Source: Sphingobium sp. AP49 (lineage in GTDB: Bacteria > Pseudomonadota > Alphaproteobacteria > Sphingomonadales > Sphingomonadaceae). Taken from it: 64,000 nt of DNA. The position numbers and the translations under genes were made by a program. Positions 23,685 through 32,635 of this stretch are shown here, in pieces; positions within the stretch are counted from its first letter, which is position 1; the number at the start of each line of letters is the position of its first letter. The stretch is taken from contig NZ_CP124576.1 in NCBI RefSeq assembly GCF_000281715.2, positions 3,879,001 to 3,943,000 of the forward strand, in the 5' to 3' direction. The notes beneath the pieces are model-generated. The model was given only the letters and a program-made list of their open reading frames with translations. It was not told the DNA's origin and made no database searches.

Positions 23685-23743
23685 GCCGGTCCGGCCACAT
23701 CCCTCCTTCAGGAGGCACCACCTTGCTCGGGAGCAGGTTGGTG
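23685..23743. other. Hairpin-rich leader between threonine aldolase and piuC genes
   Basis: Three stems in 60 bp: GCCGG-T-CCGGC (23685-23695), CCTCC-TTCA-GGAGG (23702-23715) and a long imperfect stem CACCACCTTGCTC / GAGCAGGTTGGTG (23716-23743, one mismatch and one wobble). It would lie in the 5' leader of the threonine aldolase gene or the trailer of nothing (piuC transcribes away). No T-tract follows. Could be a cis-regulatory RNA; unproven. Confidence 0.3.
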
Positions 23744-23821
23744 TCGAACGTCGGTCCGACTCTTGATGTTGGATGGCCCTCTAGCGCTTATGATCGGCCA
23801 AGCCAAGACCGTAGCGGAGCG

Positions 23822-24505
23822 TCAGGCCTCCGCCCAACGCCGCAGCAAATTGTGATAGACGCCGGTCAGCCGGATCACCTCCGCATGATCCTGTCCCAGT
23901 TCGAGCGCCGTCCCCTGCACACTACGGTCGAGATCGAACAGCAGTTGGCGCGCGCCATCATCGCGGATCATCGACTGAAGCCAGAAGAAGCTCGCCACGC
24001 GGCGCCCACGCGTCACCGGCTCGACCCGATGGAGCGAGGAAGATGGATAGAGCACGGCCTGCCCGGCTGGCAATTTAACCTGCTGCACGCCAAAATTGGT
24101 CTCTATCGTCAACTCCCCGCCATCATAGGCATCGGGCTCTTCCAGAAAGACCGTGATCGACAGATCGGAACGCACACGAAAGCCGGTGCCAGCCTGGATA
24201 CGTACTGCATTGTCGACATGCACGCCGAAGGCCTGACCTCCAGCATAGCTGTTGAACAGCGGCGGGAATATCTTGAGCGGCAGCGCCGCAGCAATGAACA
24301 GAGGCGAACGGCCCAGGGCATCGAGGATGATTTGCCCCGCCTGCCTGGCCGCAGGCGCATCCTCGGGCAGTTGCAGGTTCCGCTTGGCCAATGCCGACTG
24401 ATAGCCTGAGGTGATGTTACCATCGACCCATTCCGCCTGGTCGATGAGGCTACGCACGGCACCGATCGCTGCCGAATCAAGCAGGTCGGGAATGACGGTC
24501 AGCAT
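23822..24505 (-). CDS. piuC: PKHD-type Fe(II)/2-oxoglutarate dioxygenase, PiuC/YbiX family
   Basis: A 227-residue oxygenase. Iron ligands His96 and Asp98 (FGVHVDNAV) and distal His159 ([10 protein letters not shown]), with Arg169 for 2-oxoglutarate ([11 protein letters not shown]), are all in place. The N-terminal MLTVIPDLL and the [10 protein letters not shown] strand are typical. Members are usually iron-regulated and sit beside TonB-dependent siderophore receptors; here the upstream neighbour, 87 bp away on the same strand, is a TonB gene with a Fur-like box, so the two may be co-transcribed. The substrate is unknown. Confidence 0.88.
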   Translation of the reverse strand: MLTVIPDLLDSAAIGAVRSLIDQAEWVDGNITSGYQSALAKRNLQLPEDAPAARQAGQIILDALGRSPLFIAAALPLKIFPPLFNSYAGGQAFGVHVDNAVRIQAGTGFRVRSDLSITVFLEEPDAYDGGELTIETNFGVQQVKLPAGQAVLYPSSSLHRVEPVTRGRRVASFFWLQSMIRDDGARQLLFDLDRSVQGTALELGQDHAEVIRLTGVYHNLLRRWAEA

Positions 24506-24592
24506 ATGAAACTCCTGTGCCGACCCTTCCCTCGCGGTCGGGACATGACGGCGCTATGATCAGTCGATGATGGCGGTATGGCGCCGGCTCTG

Positions 24593-25369
24593 TCAGGCGC
24601 TTTCGGAGCGCAACACAAACGGAATTTCAACCACGCCCTTCACGCGCACGGCCTGTCCATCGCGAACGATCGGTCGCCACCGCCAATGCTTGACCGCATC
24701 GCGCGCCGCATCGTCGAGACGGGTAAAGCCGCTGCTCCGGCTGATGCCGATGCTTTCGACCGCACCGTCGATGCCGACAACAAGCGCGAGCACGACCGTT
24801 CCCTGTTCCCGCTCGCGACGGCTGTCGATCGGATAGCGCGGCGGCTTCCCCGCGACCATCTGGGCACCGATGTCACCGGCCTGGAGAACAGAGGGCGCTG
24901 CGACCGACACCGTTGGCGCTGCCGGTGCGGATGGCGCCGGAACCGAGGATGTGACGGCCGGTGATGGCGCAGGTGCCGGATCGGGCGTCGTCATGATCTG
25001 GACCGGTGGCGCCGGTGTCTGCACAATCGGCGGCGGCGCCACAATCTGTGGCTGGGACGGCGGCGGAGGCGGTGCTTCGGCGGCAGGCGGCGGGGGCGGC
25101 GGCGACAGGTTGACGACCGTCAACTTCGCTTCCTCGGCCCGCGCGACATGATTGCGGACCTGGATCAACGCCCCGATCAACAAGGCATGGACGGCAAGGA
25201 TGCCCAGAACCACCGGCATATTCGGACGCTTGCGCATGCCGTAGCGTTCCGTCGGGGATTCCATGGGCCGCGCATGAAAAACGGGCTGTGCCGCAGCCGG
25301 ACGATCCGCGCCGATCTCGACGGGCTCGGTGGCGAAGGCATCCGCCCTGCCCTGTGCCGCTTGCAGCAT
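24593..25369 (-). CDS. tonB: Energy transducer TonB
   Basis: A 258-residue inner-membrane protein. After about 50 cytoplasmic residues, one helix (MPVVLGILAVHALLIGALIQV) is followed by a long Pro-rich periplasmic spacer (residues about 80-160) and the C-terminal TonB domain (PRYPIDSRREREQGTVVLALVVGIDG, then SSGFTRLDDAARDAVKHWRWRP). It passes proton-motive energy to outer-membrane receptors. The start at 25369 has GGAGG at seven bases; the frame open to 25648 is not needed. A good Fur-like box lies 50 bp upstream. No exbB/exbD here. Confidence 0.92.
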   Translation of the reverse strand: MLQAAQGRADAFATEPVEIGADRPAAAQPVFHARPMESPTERYGMRKRPNMPVVLGILAVHALLIGALIQVRNHVARAEEAKLTVVNLSPPPPPPAAEAPPPPPSQPQIVAPPPIVQTPAPPVQIMTTPDPAPAPSPAVTSSVPAPSAPAAPTVSVAAPSVLQAGDIGAQMVAGKPPRYPIDSRREREQGTVVLALVVGIDGAVESIGISRSSGFTRLDDAARDAVKHWRWRPIVRDGQAVRVKGVVEIPFVLRSESA

Positions 25370-25418
25370 TCCCGACCTCCGTCCCTTTACGCGCCAATCG
25401 CGATACCGTGATCCATAA

Positions 25419-25439
25419 TGCGAATCAATTTCATTCGCA
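25419..25439 (-). promoter_or_regulatory. Fur-like box upstream of tonB
   Basis: A perfect 7-7-7 inverted repeat: TGCGAAT, a 7-base spacer (CAATTTC), and ATTCGCA. It agrees closely with the alphaproteobacterial Fur consensus. It lies 50 bp before the tonB start codon, where it would cover the promoter, so iron repression of tonB (and probably piuC) is likely. Confidence 0.72.
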
Positions 25440-25547
25440 GCCCGTAGCGCATTTTGCAGGATCGTAGAAGTAAGGAAGAAACCCAATAGCAATGATGGAT
25501 TGCCGGTAACGTCGCACCGTCCGACACCGCCATGGCTGATGTCCGCA

Positions 25548-25838
25548 TCAAGGCGACAGCGTTTCGTTTCCCGCCAATCGGGCAAAAAGCCAGGACCGTA
25601 TGGCACTGGCCAGGTTAGGCGGATCATCGACCGCCATCCGAGCCACATCGATGCGCGCGATCAGCGCATTGACGGGCAAGTCAGCCTGCACGGCCGCGGC
25701 ACGCAGCGCCTGCCAGAAAATGGGTTCCAGACTGATGGCGGTCTGGTGCCCGGCGATCGTGACGCTGCGCTTGACCGGAGGAGCGAAGGGCGACGCCCCG
25801 GGCGCGGACGCGCCATCGGAAGCGACGCCCCGTCGCAT
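25548..25838 (-). CDS. Ribbon-helix-helix domain protein
   Basis: A 96-residue protein. Its core VKRSVTIAGHQTAISLEPIFWQALRAAAVQADLPVNALIARID ... NLASAIRSWLFARL matches the RHH_4 family (beta strand, two helices), common as a single small gene in alphaproteobacteria. DNA binding is expected but no target is known. The start overlaps the stop of the acetoacetyl-CoA reductase gene by one base (TGATG), so it is translationally coupled to it. It is the last gene of the overlapping minus-strand cluster. Confidence 0.78.
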   Translation of the reverse strand: MRRGVASDGASAPGASPFAPPVKRSVTIAGHQTAISLEPIFWQALRAAAVQADLPVNALIARIDVARMAVDDPPNLASAIRSWLFARLAGNETLSP

Positions 25839-26560
25839 CAGTACATGTGCTGGCCGCCGTTGATCGACAGCGTGCTGCCCGTCACGAAGCCGCCATCTTC
25901 GCTGCAGAAGAAAGCGACGCCGCGCGCGATTTCATTGGCCTGACCGAGACGGCCGACCGGAATCTTGGCTACGATCTTTTCCAGTACCGGCGCCGGCACG
26001 GCAGCAACCATGTCGGTGTCGATATAGCCCGGGGCGATCGCATTGACGGTAACGCCATATTTGGCGCCTTCCTGCGCCAGGGCCTTGGTGAAACCGTGAA
26101 TACCCGATTTCGCGGCGGCATAATTGACCTGGCCATATTGACCGGCCTGGCCATTGATCGATCCGATATTCACGATCCGGCCCCAGCCGCGTTCGCGCAT
26201 GCCACCAAAGGTTGCCTTGGCCATGTTGAAACAACCGCCAAGGTTGATGCGCATCACCTCGTTCCAGTCGTCGAAGCTCATCTTGGCCAGCACGCCGTCG
26301 CGGGTAATGCCGGCATTGTTGACGACGATGTCGACAGGGCCAAGCGTCTCAGCCACCGACGCACAACCATCCAGGCAAGCCTGATGATCGCCAACATCCC
26401 ATTTGAAAGCCTGTATGCCGGTCGCATCGGTGAAGGCGCGGGCCTTGTCGTCATTGCCGGCATAATTCGCAGCCACCGTATAACCCAGTTCCCGGAGCGC
26501 CAGGCTGATGGCTTCGCCGATACCCCGCGTTCCGCCGGTCACGATCGCTACTCTCGACAT
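25838..26560 (-). CDS. phbB: Acetoacetyl-CoA reductase (NADPH)
   Basis: A 240-residue short-chain dehydrogenase that makes (R)-3-hydroxybutyryl-CoA for polyhydroxybutyrate. The cofactor motif is TGGTRGIGEAI. NNAGITRDGVLAKMSFDDWNEV and the catalytic set Ser (NIGSINGQAGQYGQ), Tyr and Lys (VNYAAAKSGIHGFTKAL) fit PhbB rather than FabG. The C-terminal SINGGQHMY is typical of PhbB. Its start overlaps the ferrochelatase stop by 13 bp. No phaA or phaC in view. Confidence 0.9.
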   Translation of the reverse strand: MSRVAIVTGGTRGIGEAISLALRELGYTVAANYAGNDDKARAFTDATGIQAFKWDVGDHQACLDGCASVAETLGPVDIVVNNAGITRDGVLAKMSFDDWNEVMRINLGGCFNMAKATFGGMRERGWGRIVNIGSINGQAGQYGQVNYAAAKSGIHGFTKALAQEGAKYGVTVNAIAPGYIDTDMVAAVPAPVLEKIVAKIPVGRLGQANEIARGVAFFCSEDGGFVTGSTLSINGGQHMY

Positions 26561-27585
26561 GCCCTGTCCTCTCCTGCCTTAGACCGTTGGTCAACCCAAC
26601 CTGCAAGTTCGCGGCCGACCAGCCGCTGATAGAGGGTGATAGCCTCCGGCGATGCGTTTAGACAGGGCAAAAAGGCAAATTTTTCGCCACCTTCCGCCAA
26701 AAAAACCGCTTTCGCCCGGAGCGCGATTTCCTCTAGGGTTTCAAGGCAATCCGCCGCGAATCCTGGTGTCACGACAGCAACATTGCGGACACCTTCCTTC
26801 ACCAGTCTGGTGAGCGTCGCCTCGGTCTCCGGCTCCAGCCATCTGGCCCGGCCAAAACGCGATTGAAAGCTCAGATGCACCGGCAACGGCAAGACCTCGC
26901 CCAGCCGCTCTGCGGTTCGCACTGCGTGGCAATAATAGGGGTCCCCCAGACGCAATGTCCGCTCCGGCATGCCGTGAAAGCTGGCGAGCAGTGCATCCGG
27001 TGCGAAGTCAAGGCGCGCCAGATGCCCGGCGATCGATTGCGCCAATGCCTCGATATAGGCCGGGTCTTCGGGATAGGGCGGCAAGGTCCGTATCGAGGGC
27101 TGCCAGCGCATCCGCGCCATCGCAGCGAACGCGGCATCAAGCGCCGTCGCCGTCGTAGCAGCGGAATATTGGGGATAGAGCGGGGCCAACAGGATGCGAT
27201 CACATCCCTGCGCCTGCATCTCCTTCAGCCGGTCGGCAATCGCGGGATTGCCGTAGCGCATCGCCCAATCGACCACGACATCCTGCCCCATCGCCTGTTG
27301 CAGCGCGACGGCCGTGTCCCGGGTGTAGACGGCCAGCGGCGATCCATCGGGCATCCACACCTGTTGATAGGCATGGGCGGATTTTCTGGGCCGCGTGGTC
27401 AGAATAGCGCCGCGCAGGATCGGCTGCCAGACGATCCTCGGAATTTCGACGACACGTGGATCAGACAGAAACTGGGCCAGATAGCGACGCACCGACCTGG
27501 TATCCGGTGCGTCCGGCGTCCCGAGATTGAGAAGCAGCACGCCAACTTTTCCGGTGGGGAAAACGGGGTGATCGACCGAGAGCAT
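26548..27585 (-). CDS. hemH: Ferrochelatase
   Basis: A 345-residue enzyme inserting Fe(II) into protoporphyrin IX, the last step of haem synthesis. Motifs: KVGVLLLNLGTPDAPD at the N-terminus, LAPLYPQYSAATTA, the catalytic histidine in LLASFHGMPERTL, YYCHAVRTAERLG and LSFQSRFGRARWLEP, then VVTPGFAADCLETLEEI. Length is normal for the bacterial family. The start overlaps the upstream stop by one base (TGATG), so it is coupled to the molybdoenzyme gene. Confidence 0.95.
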   Translation of the reverse strand: MLSVDHPVFPTGKVGVLLLNLGTPDAPDTRSVRRYLAQFLSDPRVVEIPRIVWQPILRGAILTTRPRKSAHAYQQVWMPDGSPLAVYTRDTAVALQQAMGQDVVVDWAMRYGNPAIADRLKEMQAQGCDRILLAPLYPQYSAATTATALDAAFAAMARMRWQPSIRTLPPYPEDPAYIEALAQSIAGHLARLDFAPDALLASFHGMPERTLRLGDPYYCHAVRTAERLGEVLPLPVHLSFQSRFGRARWLEPETEATLTRLVKEGVRNVAVVTPGFAADCLETLEEIALRAKAVFLAEGGEKFAFLPCLNASPEAITLYQRLVGRELAGWVDQRSKAGEDRACRE

Positions 27586-29849
27586 CAGGCATTCCCCATC
27601 AACGGCAAGCTGCGAAACCGCTGGCCGGTTACGGTAAAGAGCGCATTGGCGATCGCCGGAGCGGCCAGTGGCGCGGCAAGATCGCTGACCCCGGCCGGAT
27701 CTGCCGTGCTGCGGATCAGTTCCACAGTCACTTCACCAATATCGCCAAGGCGCGGCAGGTTCATACGCCCCAGCATGGCGCGCGTCGGCATGCCCTGTTG
27801 ATAGGGAACGGACGCGCCCATGGCGAGCGCCAGGCCATAAATCAGCCCCCCTTCAATCTGTTGCCGGGCGATGTCGGGATTGACCTGGTCACCGCAATCG
27901 ACCGCTGCGACCATACGGCTGACGGTCAGCTTATTGCCTTCGATCGCCGCCTCCACCATCAGCGCCGCATAGGTGCCGTTCATCATGTGCGCGGCAAGCC
28001 CCTGCCCGCTGCCGGCAATCCCCCCCTGCCAGCCGCCCATGGCGGCGGCGGTGGACAGGCAATGTGCCAGGCGTGGATTGCCCCCCAGCATCTGGATACG
28101 GAAGGACATCGCCTCGATCCCCGCCATGCGGGCAAGCTCGTCGACGAAGCTTTCGGTGAAGAAGGCGCCATGCAGATGGGCATTCCCGCGCACGAAGCCA
28201 AGCGGCAGGCCGACATCGGCGGGATAATGATCGACCGCCCAGTTGGGAATGGCATAGGGGGGAACCATGCCGGCCACGGCAAGCCGGGTCGCCTTGTCCC
28301 CAGCGTCCGCCGCCGCCTCGTGCGGCAGCCTGCCATCGGCAATGCGCGCCCAGGTCTGGGTCATGGCGCAAGGGGCCGCCACCTTTGCCAGCCAGCCCTC
28401 GATCGCCCCATTGCGGCCGAGCTTGGCCGCCATGCGCGCATGGGCAGGCGCGCCAGGGCGGTCCTGGATTACATCTTCCAGACGTGACCAGAGCAGTTGC
28501 ACCGGCCGCCCCATGTCGCGCGCGATCAGGGCGGCCTGGACGCCTGCCTCCCAATCCATGCGCCGCCCGAAAGAACCACCGGCCTGCAACGGGTAGAGCG
28601 TCACCGCATCATCCGCGAGGCCCAGCGCATCGGCAATCGCCGCGCGGGCCAAGCCGGGCGCCTGCGTCGCCATCCAGACCTCCGCCATGCCGTCCGCCAC
28701 CCGCGCAGTGGCGCACATAGGCTCGATCGACAGGTGCAGGCCGGGATCGACCTGATATTCGCTGGCCAGTATCGTCGCCTTCTCGAACACCGGCGACAAA
28801 TCGCCCTGAGTGTAGAGCCGCCGCCCCGCATCGCTCGAAAAAGCATCCTCCAGCGCGGCATCGATGCCGCCGCTGTCGACCGGCTTGCCAATCAGAGTGA
28901 AGGCCGGATCGATCAAGTCGAGCGCCTTGTTCGCCGCCCACCAGTTGGTGCCGACTGCCGCGATCCAGCGGTCGGTCCGGACCAGCTTCAAAAAGCCCGT
29001 CACCGCCTTGGCCGCATTGTCGTTTGCGCTCTTCAACGTCGCGTCGCCGATCGGCCCCTGGCGAATGGAAGCGAACAGCATGTCCGGCAGGCGGACGTCA
29101 GCCGCGAAATTGTGACTGCCATCCAACTTGGACGGCGTATCGAGGCGAGGCAGGTCCTGCCCCGCCAACCGGCCGTCATTGCCCTGCCGGAGGGGCAGGA
29201 TGTCGGGCAGGGAGAAGGTCGCCGCATCGTCCACGGCCTCGCCCAGCCGCAACCGGCGCTCACCACCGTCCGAGATGATGCCGTCCTGAATGTCGCAGCT
29301 TTCCCAGGGCACGCCCCAGCGCGCCGCCGCCACCTTGCACAGCAGGACGCGCGCCGCCGCGCCCGCCTGGCGATAGGCATCATGGAACATCGGCACCGAC
29401 GTACCACCGCCGGTCAGCATCAGCGCGCGACGAACGGCATATTGATCGATCGCCCATTGGCCGGCATCACCCGCCACCCGCGTCCAGTCGCTCGCCAACC
29501 ATTCGCGCGCCAGCAAGCTATTGGCGTAGAGCGGGCTGATTGGCGCGCTTTGCACCGCAACCGTGCGCCAATCAGCCCCCAGTTCATCGGCCAGTATCTG
29601 CGGCAGGACCGTGGTCACACCCTGCCCCATTTCGGTCTGCGGCACGATGACGATGACCTGACCGGCACGATCGATCTTCAAAAAGGCATCGAAGACATGT
29701 TCGCCGGCGGCGGCATTGAGGTTGGGCTTGTAACTGCGCGGCCATGCCGCCCAGGCGACCAGCAAGCCTGCCACGCCACCGCCGCCCACGAGCAAGGTAC
29801 GCCGGTCTAGTCCTCTGTCTTTGCGTCGCTTCTGCGGTGTGCGCCCCAT
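27585..29849 (-). CDS. Tat-exported molybdopterin-binding oxidoreductase, IorB-like
   Basis: A 754-residue large subunit of the xanthine dehydrogenase/isoquinoline 1-oxidoreductase (IorB) class. A Tat signal is visible (DRRTLLVGGGGVAGLLVAWA), so the enzyme should be periplasmic. Cofactor regions: VPQTEMGQGVTTVLPQILADELG, GGSFGRRMDWEAGVQAALIA and FVRGNAHLHGAFFTESFVDELA. It normally works with a small 2Fe-2S subunit (IorA), which is not next to it; the following genes are hemH and phbB. Substrate unknown: aldehydes or N-heterocycles are the usual types. The partner may be encoded elsewhere. Confidence 0.87.
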   Translation of the reverse strand: MGRTPQKRRKDRGLDRRTLLVGGGGVAGLLVAWAAWPRSYKPNLNAAAGEHVFDAFLKIDRAGQVIVIVPQTEMGQGVTTVLPQILADELGADWRTVAVQSAPISPLYANSLLAREWLASDWTRVAGDAGQWAIDQYAVRRALMLTGGGTSVPMFHDAYRQAGAAARVLLCKVAAARWGVPWESCDIQDGIISDGGERRLRLGEAVDDAATFSLPDILPLRQGNDGRLAGQDLPRLDTPSKLDGSHNFAADVRLPDMLFASIRQGPIGDATLKSANDNAAKAVTGFLKLVRTDRWIAAVGTNWWAANKALDLIDPAFTLIGKPVDSGGIDAALEDAFSSDAGRRLYTQGDLSPVFEKATILASEYQVDPGLHLSIEPMCATARVADGMAEVWMATQAPGLARAAIADALGLADDAVTLYPLQAGGSFGRRMDWEAGVQAALIARDMGRPVQLLWSRLEDVIQDRPGAPAHARMAAKLGRNGAIEGWLAKVAAPCAMTQTWARIADGRLPHEAAADAGDKATRLAVAGMVPPYAIPNWAVDHYPADVGLPLGFVRGNAHLHGAFFTESFVDELARMAGIEAMSFRIQMLGGNPRLAHCLSTAAAMGGWQGGIAGSGQGLAAHMMNGTYAALMVEAAIEGNKLTVSRMVAAVDCGDQVNPDIARQQIEGGLIYGLALAMGASVPYQQGMPTRAMLGRMNLPRLGDIGEVTVELIRSTADPAGVSDLAAPLAAPAIANALFTVTGQRFRSLPLMGNA

Positions 29850-29888
29850 GCCCTGCCTGATAGATTGGCGCAGCCGCGCTGCAAAGCG

Positions 29889-30323
29889 CTAATCCGCAGC
29901 TATAGGCAAGAGGCCAAGCCGCCGGATCTCGATTGCGGGACAATAGTCCATCACCACTTTGAGGCCGGCGGCTTCGGCGCGGGCGGCAGCATCAGGATCG
30001 ATGACCCCCAATTGCATCCACACCGATTTCGCGCCAGCCGCGATCGCCTGATCGACGACTTCCCCCGCCGCCTCGCTGCGTCGGAAAATGTCGACCATGT
30101 CGATCGATACGCCAATGTCTGACAGGCGATCCCAGACAAATTCGCCATGCACATGTTCGCCCGCAATCTGGGGATTAACCGGCAGCACGCGATAGCCGTG
30201 ATCCTGCAGGGTCTTCATGACAGCGTAGCTTGGCCGGTCAGGCCGGTCGGAAATGCCGACAAGAGCGATCGTACGGGTTTCGTTGAGCAGATTGGCGATA
30301 TCCTGCGCGGCATTGAGCGGCAT
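29889..30323 (-). CDS. CoA-binding domain protein, YccU-like
   Basis: A 144-residue single-domain CoA-binding (succinyl-CoA ligase-like Rossmann) protein. ALVGISDRPDRPSYAVMKTLQDHGYRVLPVNP is the nucleotide-fold start, and VWMQLGVIDPDAAARAEAAGLKVVMDYCPAIE is the conserved end. The start at 30323 follows AGGAGG by eight bases; the frame continuing to 30692 is spurious. Molecular role unknown. Stop is 39 bp from the start of the molybdoenzyme gene, so it could be the first gene of that transcription unit. Confidence 0.85.
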   Translation of the reverse strand: MPLNAAQDIANLLNETRTIALVGISDRPDRPSYAVMKTLQDHGYRVLPVNPQIAGEHVHGEFVWDRLSDIGVSIDMVDIFRRSEAAGEVVDQAIAAGAKSVWMQLGVIDPDAAARAEAAGLKVVMDYCPAIEIRRLGLLPIAAD

Positions 30324-30465
30324 GGGGCAATCCTCCTGTTCGGCCGCCCGATATGGGCAGGGCAATAGCAGCGGACAAGTGCGCCCGCTTACGCCGGATT
30401 CCCGAACGGTCTTTGCGACACCGTTGTCCGCCTGCGGGGACAAGGCGGCGTCGCCGCCTGTAAAA

Positions 30466-31431
30466 TCACGCCGCCTTTTGCAACCAGGCAGCGACCCGTT
30501 CGGCCACAGCGCGGAAGGCATCGGCGTGGACACCCTCCCCCGCGGCCGGTGGATCACCTGCATCGGACCGACGGCGAATGTCGATCGCCAGCGGAATCCG
30601 TCCGATGAAGGACAGGCCCAGTTCGGCCGCCGCCGCTTCCGCGCCACCACAGCCAAAGGGATCCGACACCTCGCCGCAATGCGGACAGGCATAGCCTGCC
30701 ATATTTTCGACCAGACCGATCATCGGCACCTGTGCTTGCTCAAACAGGCTGATCGCGCGCGTCGCATCCATCAACGCCAGATCCTGCGGCGTGGAGACGA
30801 TGACCGCCCCCGCCGGCTTGTATTTCTGGAGCATCGTCAACTGGATGTCGCCGGTTCCCGGTGGCAGGTCGATGACCAGCAGGTCGGTATCGCCCCAGTC
30901 CGCGTCGATCAACTGCCCCAGCGCATTGCCAACCATCGGCCCGCGCCAGGCCAGCGCCTTGCCCGGATCGACCAGATGCGCCATCGACAGCATCGGGATG
31001 CCGAGCGGGCTTTCGACCGGAAAGAGGCGTTTGTCACGGGCTTGTGGCTTCTGGTCCTCGCTGGCAAGCAAGCGTGCCTGGGATGGACCATAAATGTCGG
31101 CATCGACCAGCCCCACCTTGTGCCCCAATCGCGACAGGGCAATGGCCAGATTGGCCGACAGCGTCGATTTACCGACCCCACCCTTGCCCGACGCCACGGC
31201 GATGATGCGTGGTGCCCGGCGCTCGGCTGTCATGGCGATGCGCACGTCCGTAACGCCCGGCAGCATCAACCCGCCCTCACGGATCGCCGCCGCCACCGCA
31301 TCGCGCCGCTCCGGCGCCAAACCGCCGACATCCAGAGCCAGACTCAACACCCCGTCCTTGACCCGTGGCGCGCTGGCGCGGCCATCGGTCAGCGTCTTCA
31401 GGCGGGCGGCAAAATCATCGATATCAGTCAT
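30466..31431 (-). CDS. mrp: Mrp/ApbC family Fe-S cluster carrier ATPase
   Basis: A 321-residue P-loop ATPase involved in Fe-S cluster delivery. The N-terminal MIP18-like region (about 1-75) is followed by the deviant Walker A ASGKGGVGKST, VDADIYGPSQ, VIDLPPGTGD and the cluster-binding CPHC motif (YACPHCGEVSDPFG). The start at MTDIDDF (31431) is preferred over the 16-residue longer form from 31479. Divergent from hflK, with a short shared control region. Confidence 0.92.
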   Translation of the reverse strand: MTDIDDFAARLKTLTDGRASAPRVKDGVLSLALDVGGLAPERRDAVAAAIREGGLMLPGVTDVRIAMTAERRAPRIIAVASGKGGVGKSTLSANLAIALSRLGHKVGLVDADIYGPSQARLLASEDQKPQARDKRLFPVESPLGIPMLSMAHLVDPGKALAWRGPMVGNALGQLIDADWGDTDLLVIDLPPGTGDIQLTMLQKYKPAGAVIVSTPQDLALMDATRAISLFEQAQVPMIGLVENMAGYACPHCGEVSDPFGCGGAEAAAAELGLSFIGRIPLAIDIRRRSDAGDPPAAGEGVHADAFRAVAERVAAWLQKAA

Positions 31432-31504
31432 GGCACCGCCCTCTAGGCAATAATCGTCGTTAAGGGCACTGTTTTTCATGCGCAGCCGTTCCTATAGAGA
31501 TGAC

Positions 31505-32635
31505 ATGAAGAGATTATTCGGGTGGATGCCCGGCATCGCGAGCGCCATGGCCCAGGGTCCCTGGGGCGGCAAGGGTGACGGGCCTGAGGGCAATGACGGA
31601 CCTGGCAAGGGCGGATCCGGCGGCAGCGATGGACCGCGCAATCCCTGGACGCAGCCGAACAAGCCCGGCAGCTCCAAATCCCCCTCCGCGATCGAGGAAT
31701 TGCTGCGCAAGAGCCGCGAAAGCTTCGGTCAGGGCGGCGGTTTCGGCAATTTGCCGCCACGCCCTTCGGGCAAGGCGCTCTGGCCGGCCGCCATCGCCAT
31801 TCTGGTCGTCCTGTGGCTGGCCATGACCTGTTTTCATCGCATCGGCCCGCAGGAACGCGGTGTCGTCACCCTGCTCGGCAAATATAGTCGCACCCTGACC
31901 CCGGGCATCAGCCTGACGATGCCCGCACCGTTCGAGGCGGTCACCACGGTCGATGTGGAGGAGATCCGCACGATCGACGTGGGATCGGCGAGCGCGGAGA
32001 GCGAAAATCTGGTGCTGACCGGCGATCAGAATATCGTCGACCTGGCCTATTCGGTGCGGTGGAACATCCGCAATCCCGAGCTTTATCTGTTCCAGTTGGC
32101 CGACCCTGACGCATCAATCCGCGAAGTGGCGGAGAGCGCGATGCGCTCCGTTGTCGCCAGTGTCAGCCTGGACGATGCGCTGGGCGCAGGCCGCACCGAG
32201 ATAGAGCAGCAGGTCGAACAGCGGATGCAGGAAATACTTGATGGCTACAAATCGGGCATCCGCATTCAGGGTGTCGCGATCAAGCAGGCTGATCCGCCGG
32301 CGGCCGTCAACGACGCATTCAAGGCCGTATCCGCCGCACAGCAGACCGCGCAGACCTACCTCAACGAAGCGCGGGCCGCCGCGCAGCAGGTAACCGCCAA
32401 GGCGCAGGGCGAGGCCGCGGCCTTCGACAAGGTCTATGAGCAGTACCGGCTAGCGCCCGACGTGACGCGCCGCCGCATGTATTATGAAACCATGGAGAGC
32501 GTTCTGTCCAACGTCGACAAGACGATTGTCGAAAGCGGCAATGTCACGCCCTTCCTGCCGCTGCCGGAAATGAAAAAGCGGGCGCAGGCCGCCACGCCGC
32601 AGAGCGGCGCGACCCCGACGGAGGAAGGTCAATAA
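31505..32635 (+). CDS. hflK: HflK, FtsH protease modulator
   Basis: A 376-residue membrane protein of the SPFH/stomatin family that complexes with HflC and FtsH. A Gly/Pro-rich cytoplasmic N-terminus (GGKGDGPEGNDGPGKGGSGG) is followed by one helix near residues 86-106 (AIAILVVLWLAMTCF) and the SPFH domain (RIGPQERGVVTLLGKYSRTLTPG to about 300). It has a coiled, Ala/Gln-rich stretch (NEARAAAQQVTAKAQGEAAAFDKVYEQYRLAP). Start uncertain: ATG 31505 used; 31478 is also possible. The stop overlaps the hflC start (TAATG). Confidence 0.93.
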   Translation: MKRLFGWMPGIASAMAQGPWGGKGDGPEGNDGPGKGGSGGSDGPRNPWTQPNKPGSSKSPSAIEELLRKSRESFGQGGGFGNLPPRPSGKALWPAAIAILVVLWLAMTCFHRIGPQERGVVTLLGKYSRTLTPGISLTMPAPFEAVTTVDVEEIRTIDVGSASAESENLVLTGDQNIVDLAYSVRWNIRNPELYLFQLADPDASIREVAESAMRSVVASVSLDDALGAGRTEIEQQVEQRMQEILDGYKSGIRIQGVAIKQADPPAAVNDAFKAVSAAQQTAQTYLNEARAAAQQVTAKAQGEAAAFDKVYEQYRLAPDVTRRRMYYETMESVLSNVDKTIVESGNVTPFLPLPEMKKRAQAATPQSGATPTEEGQ

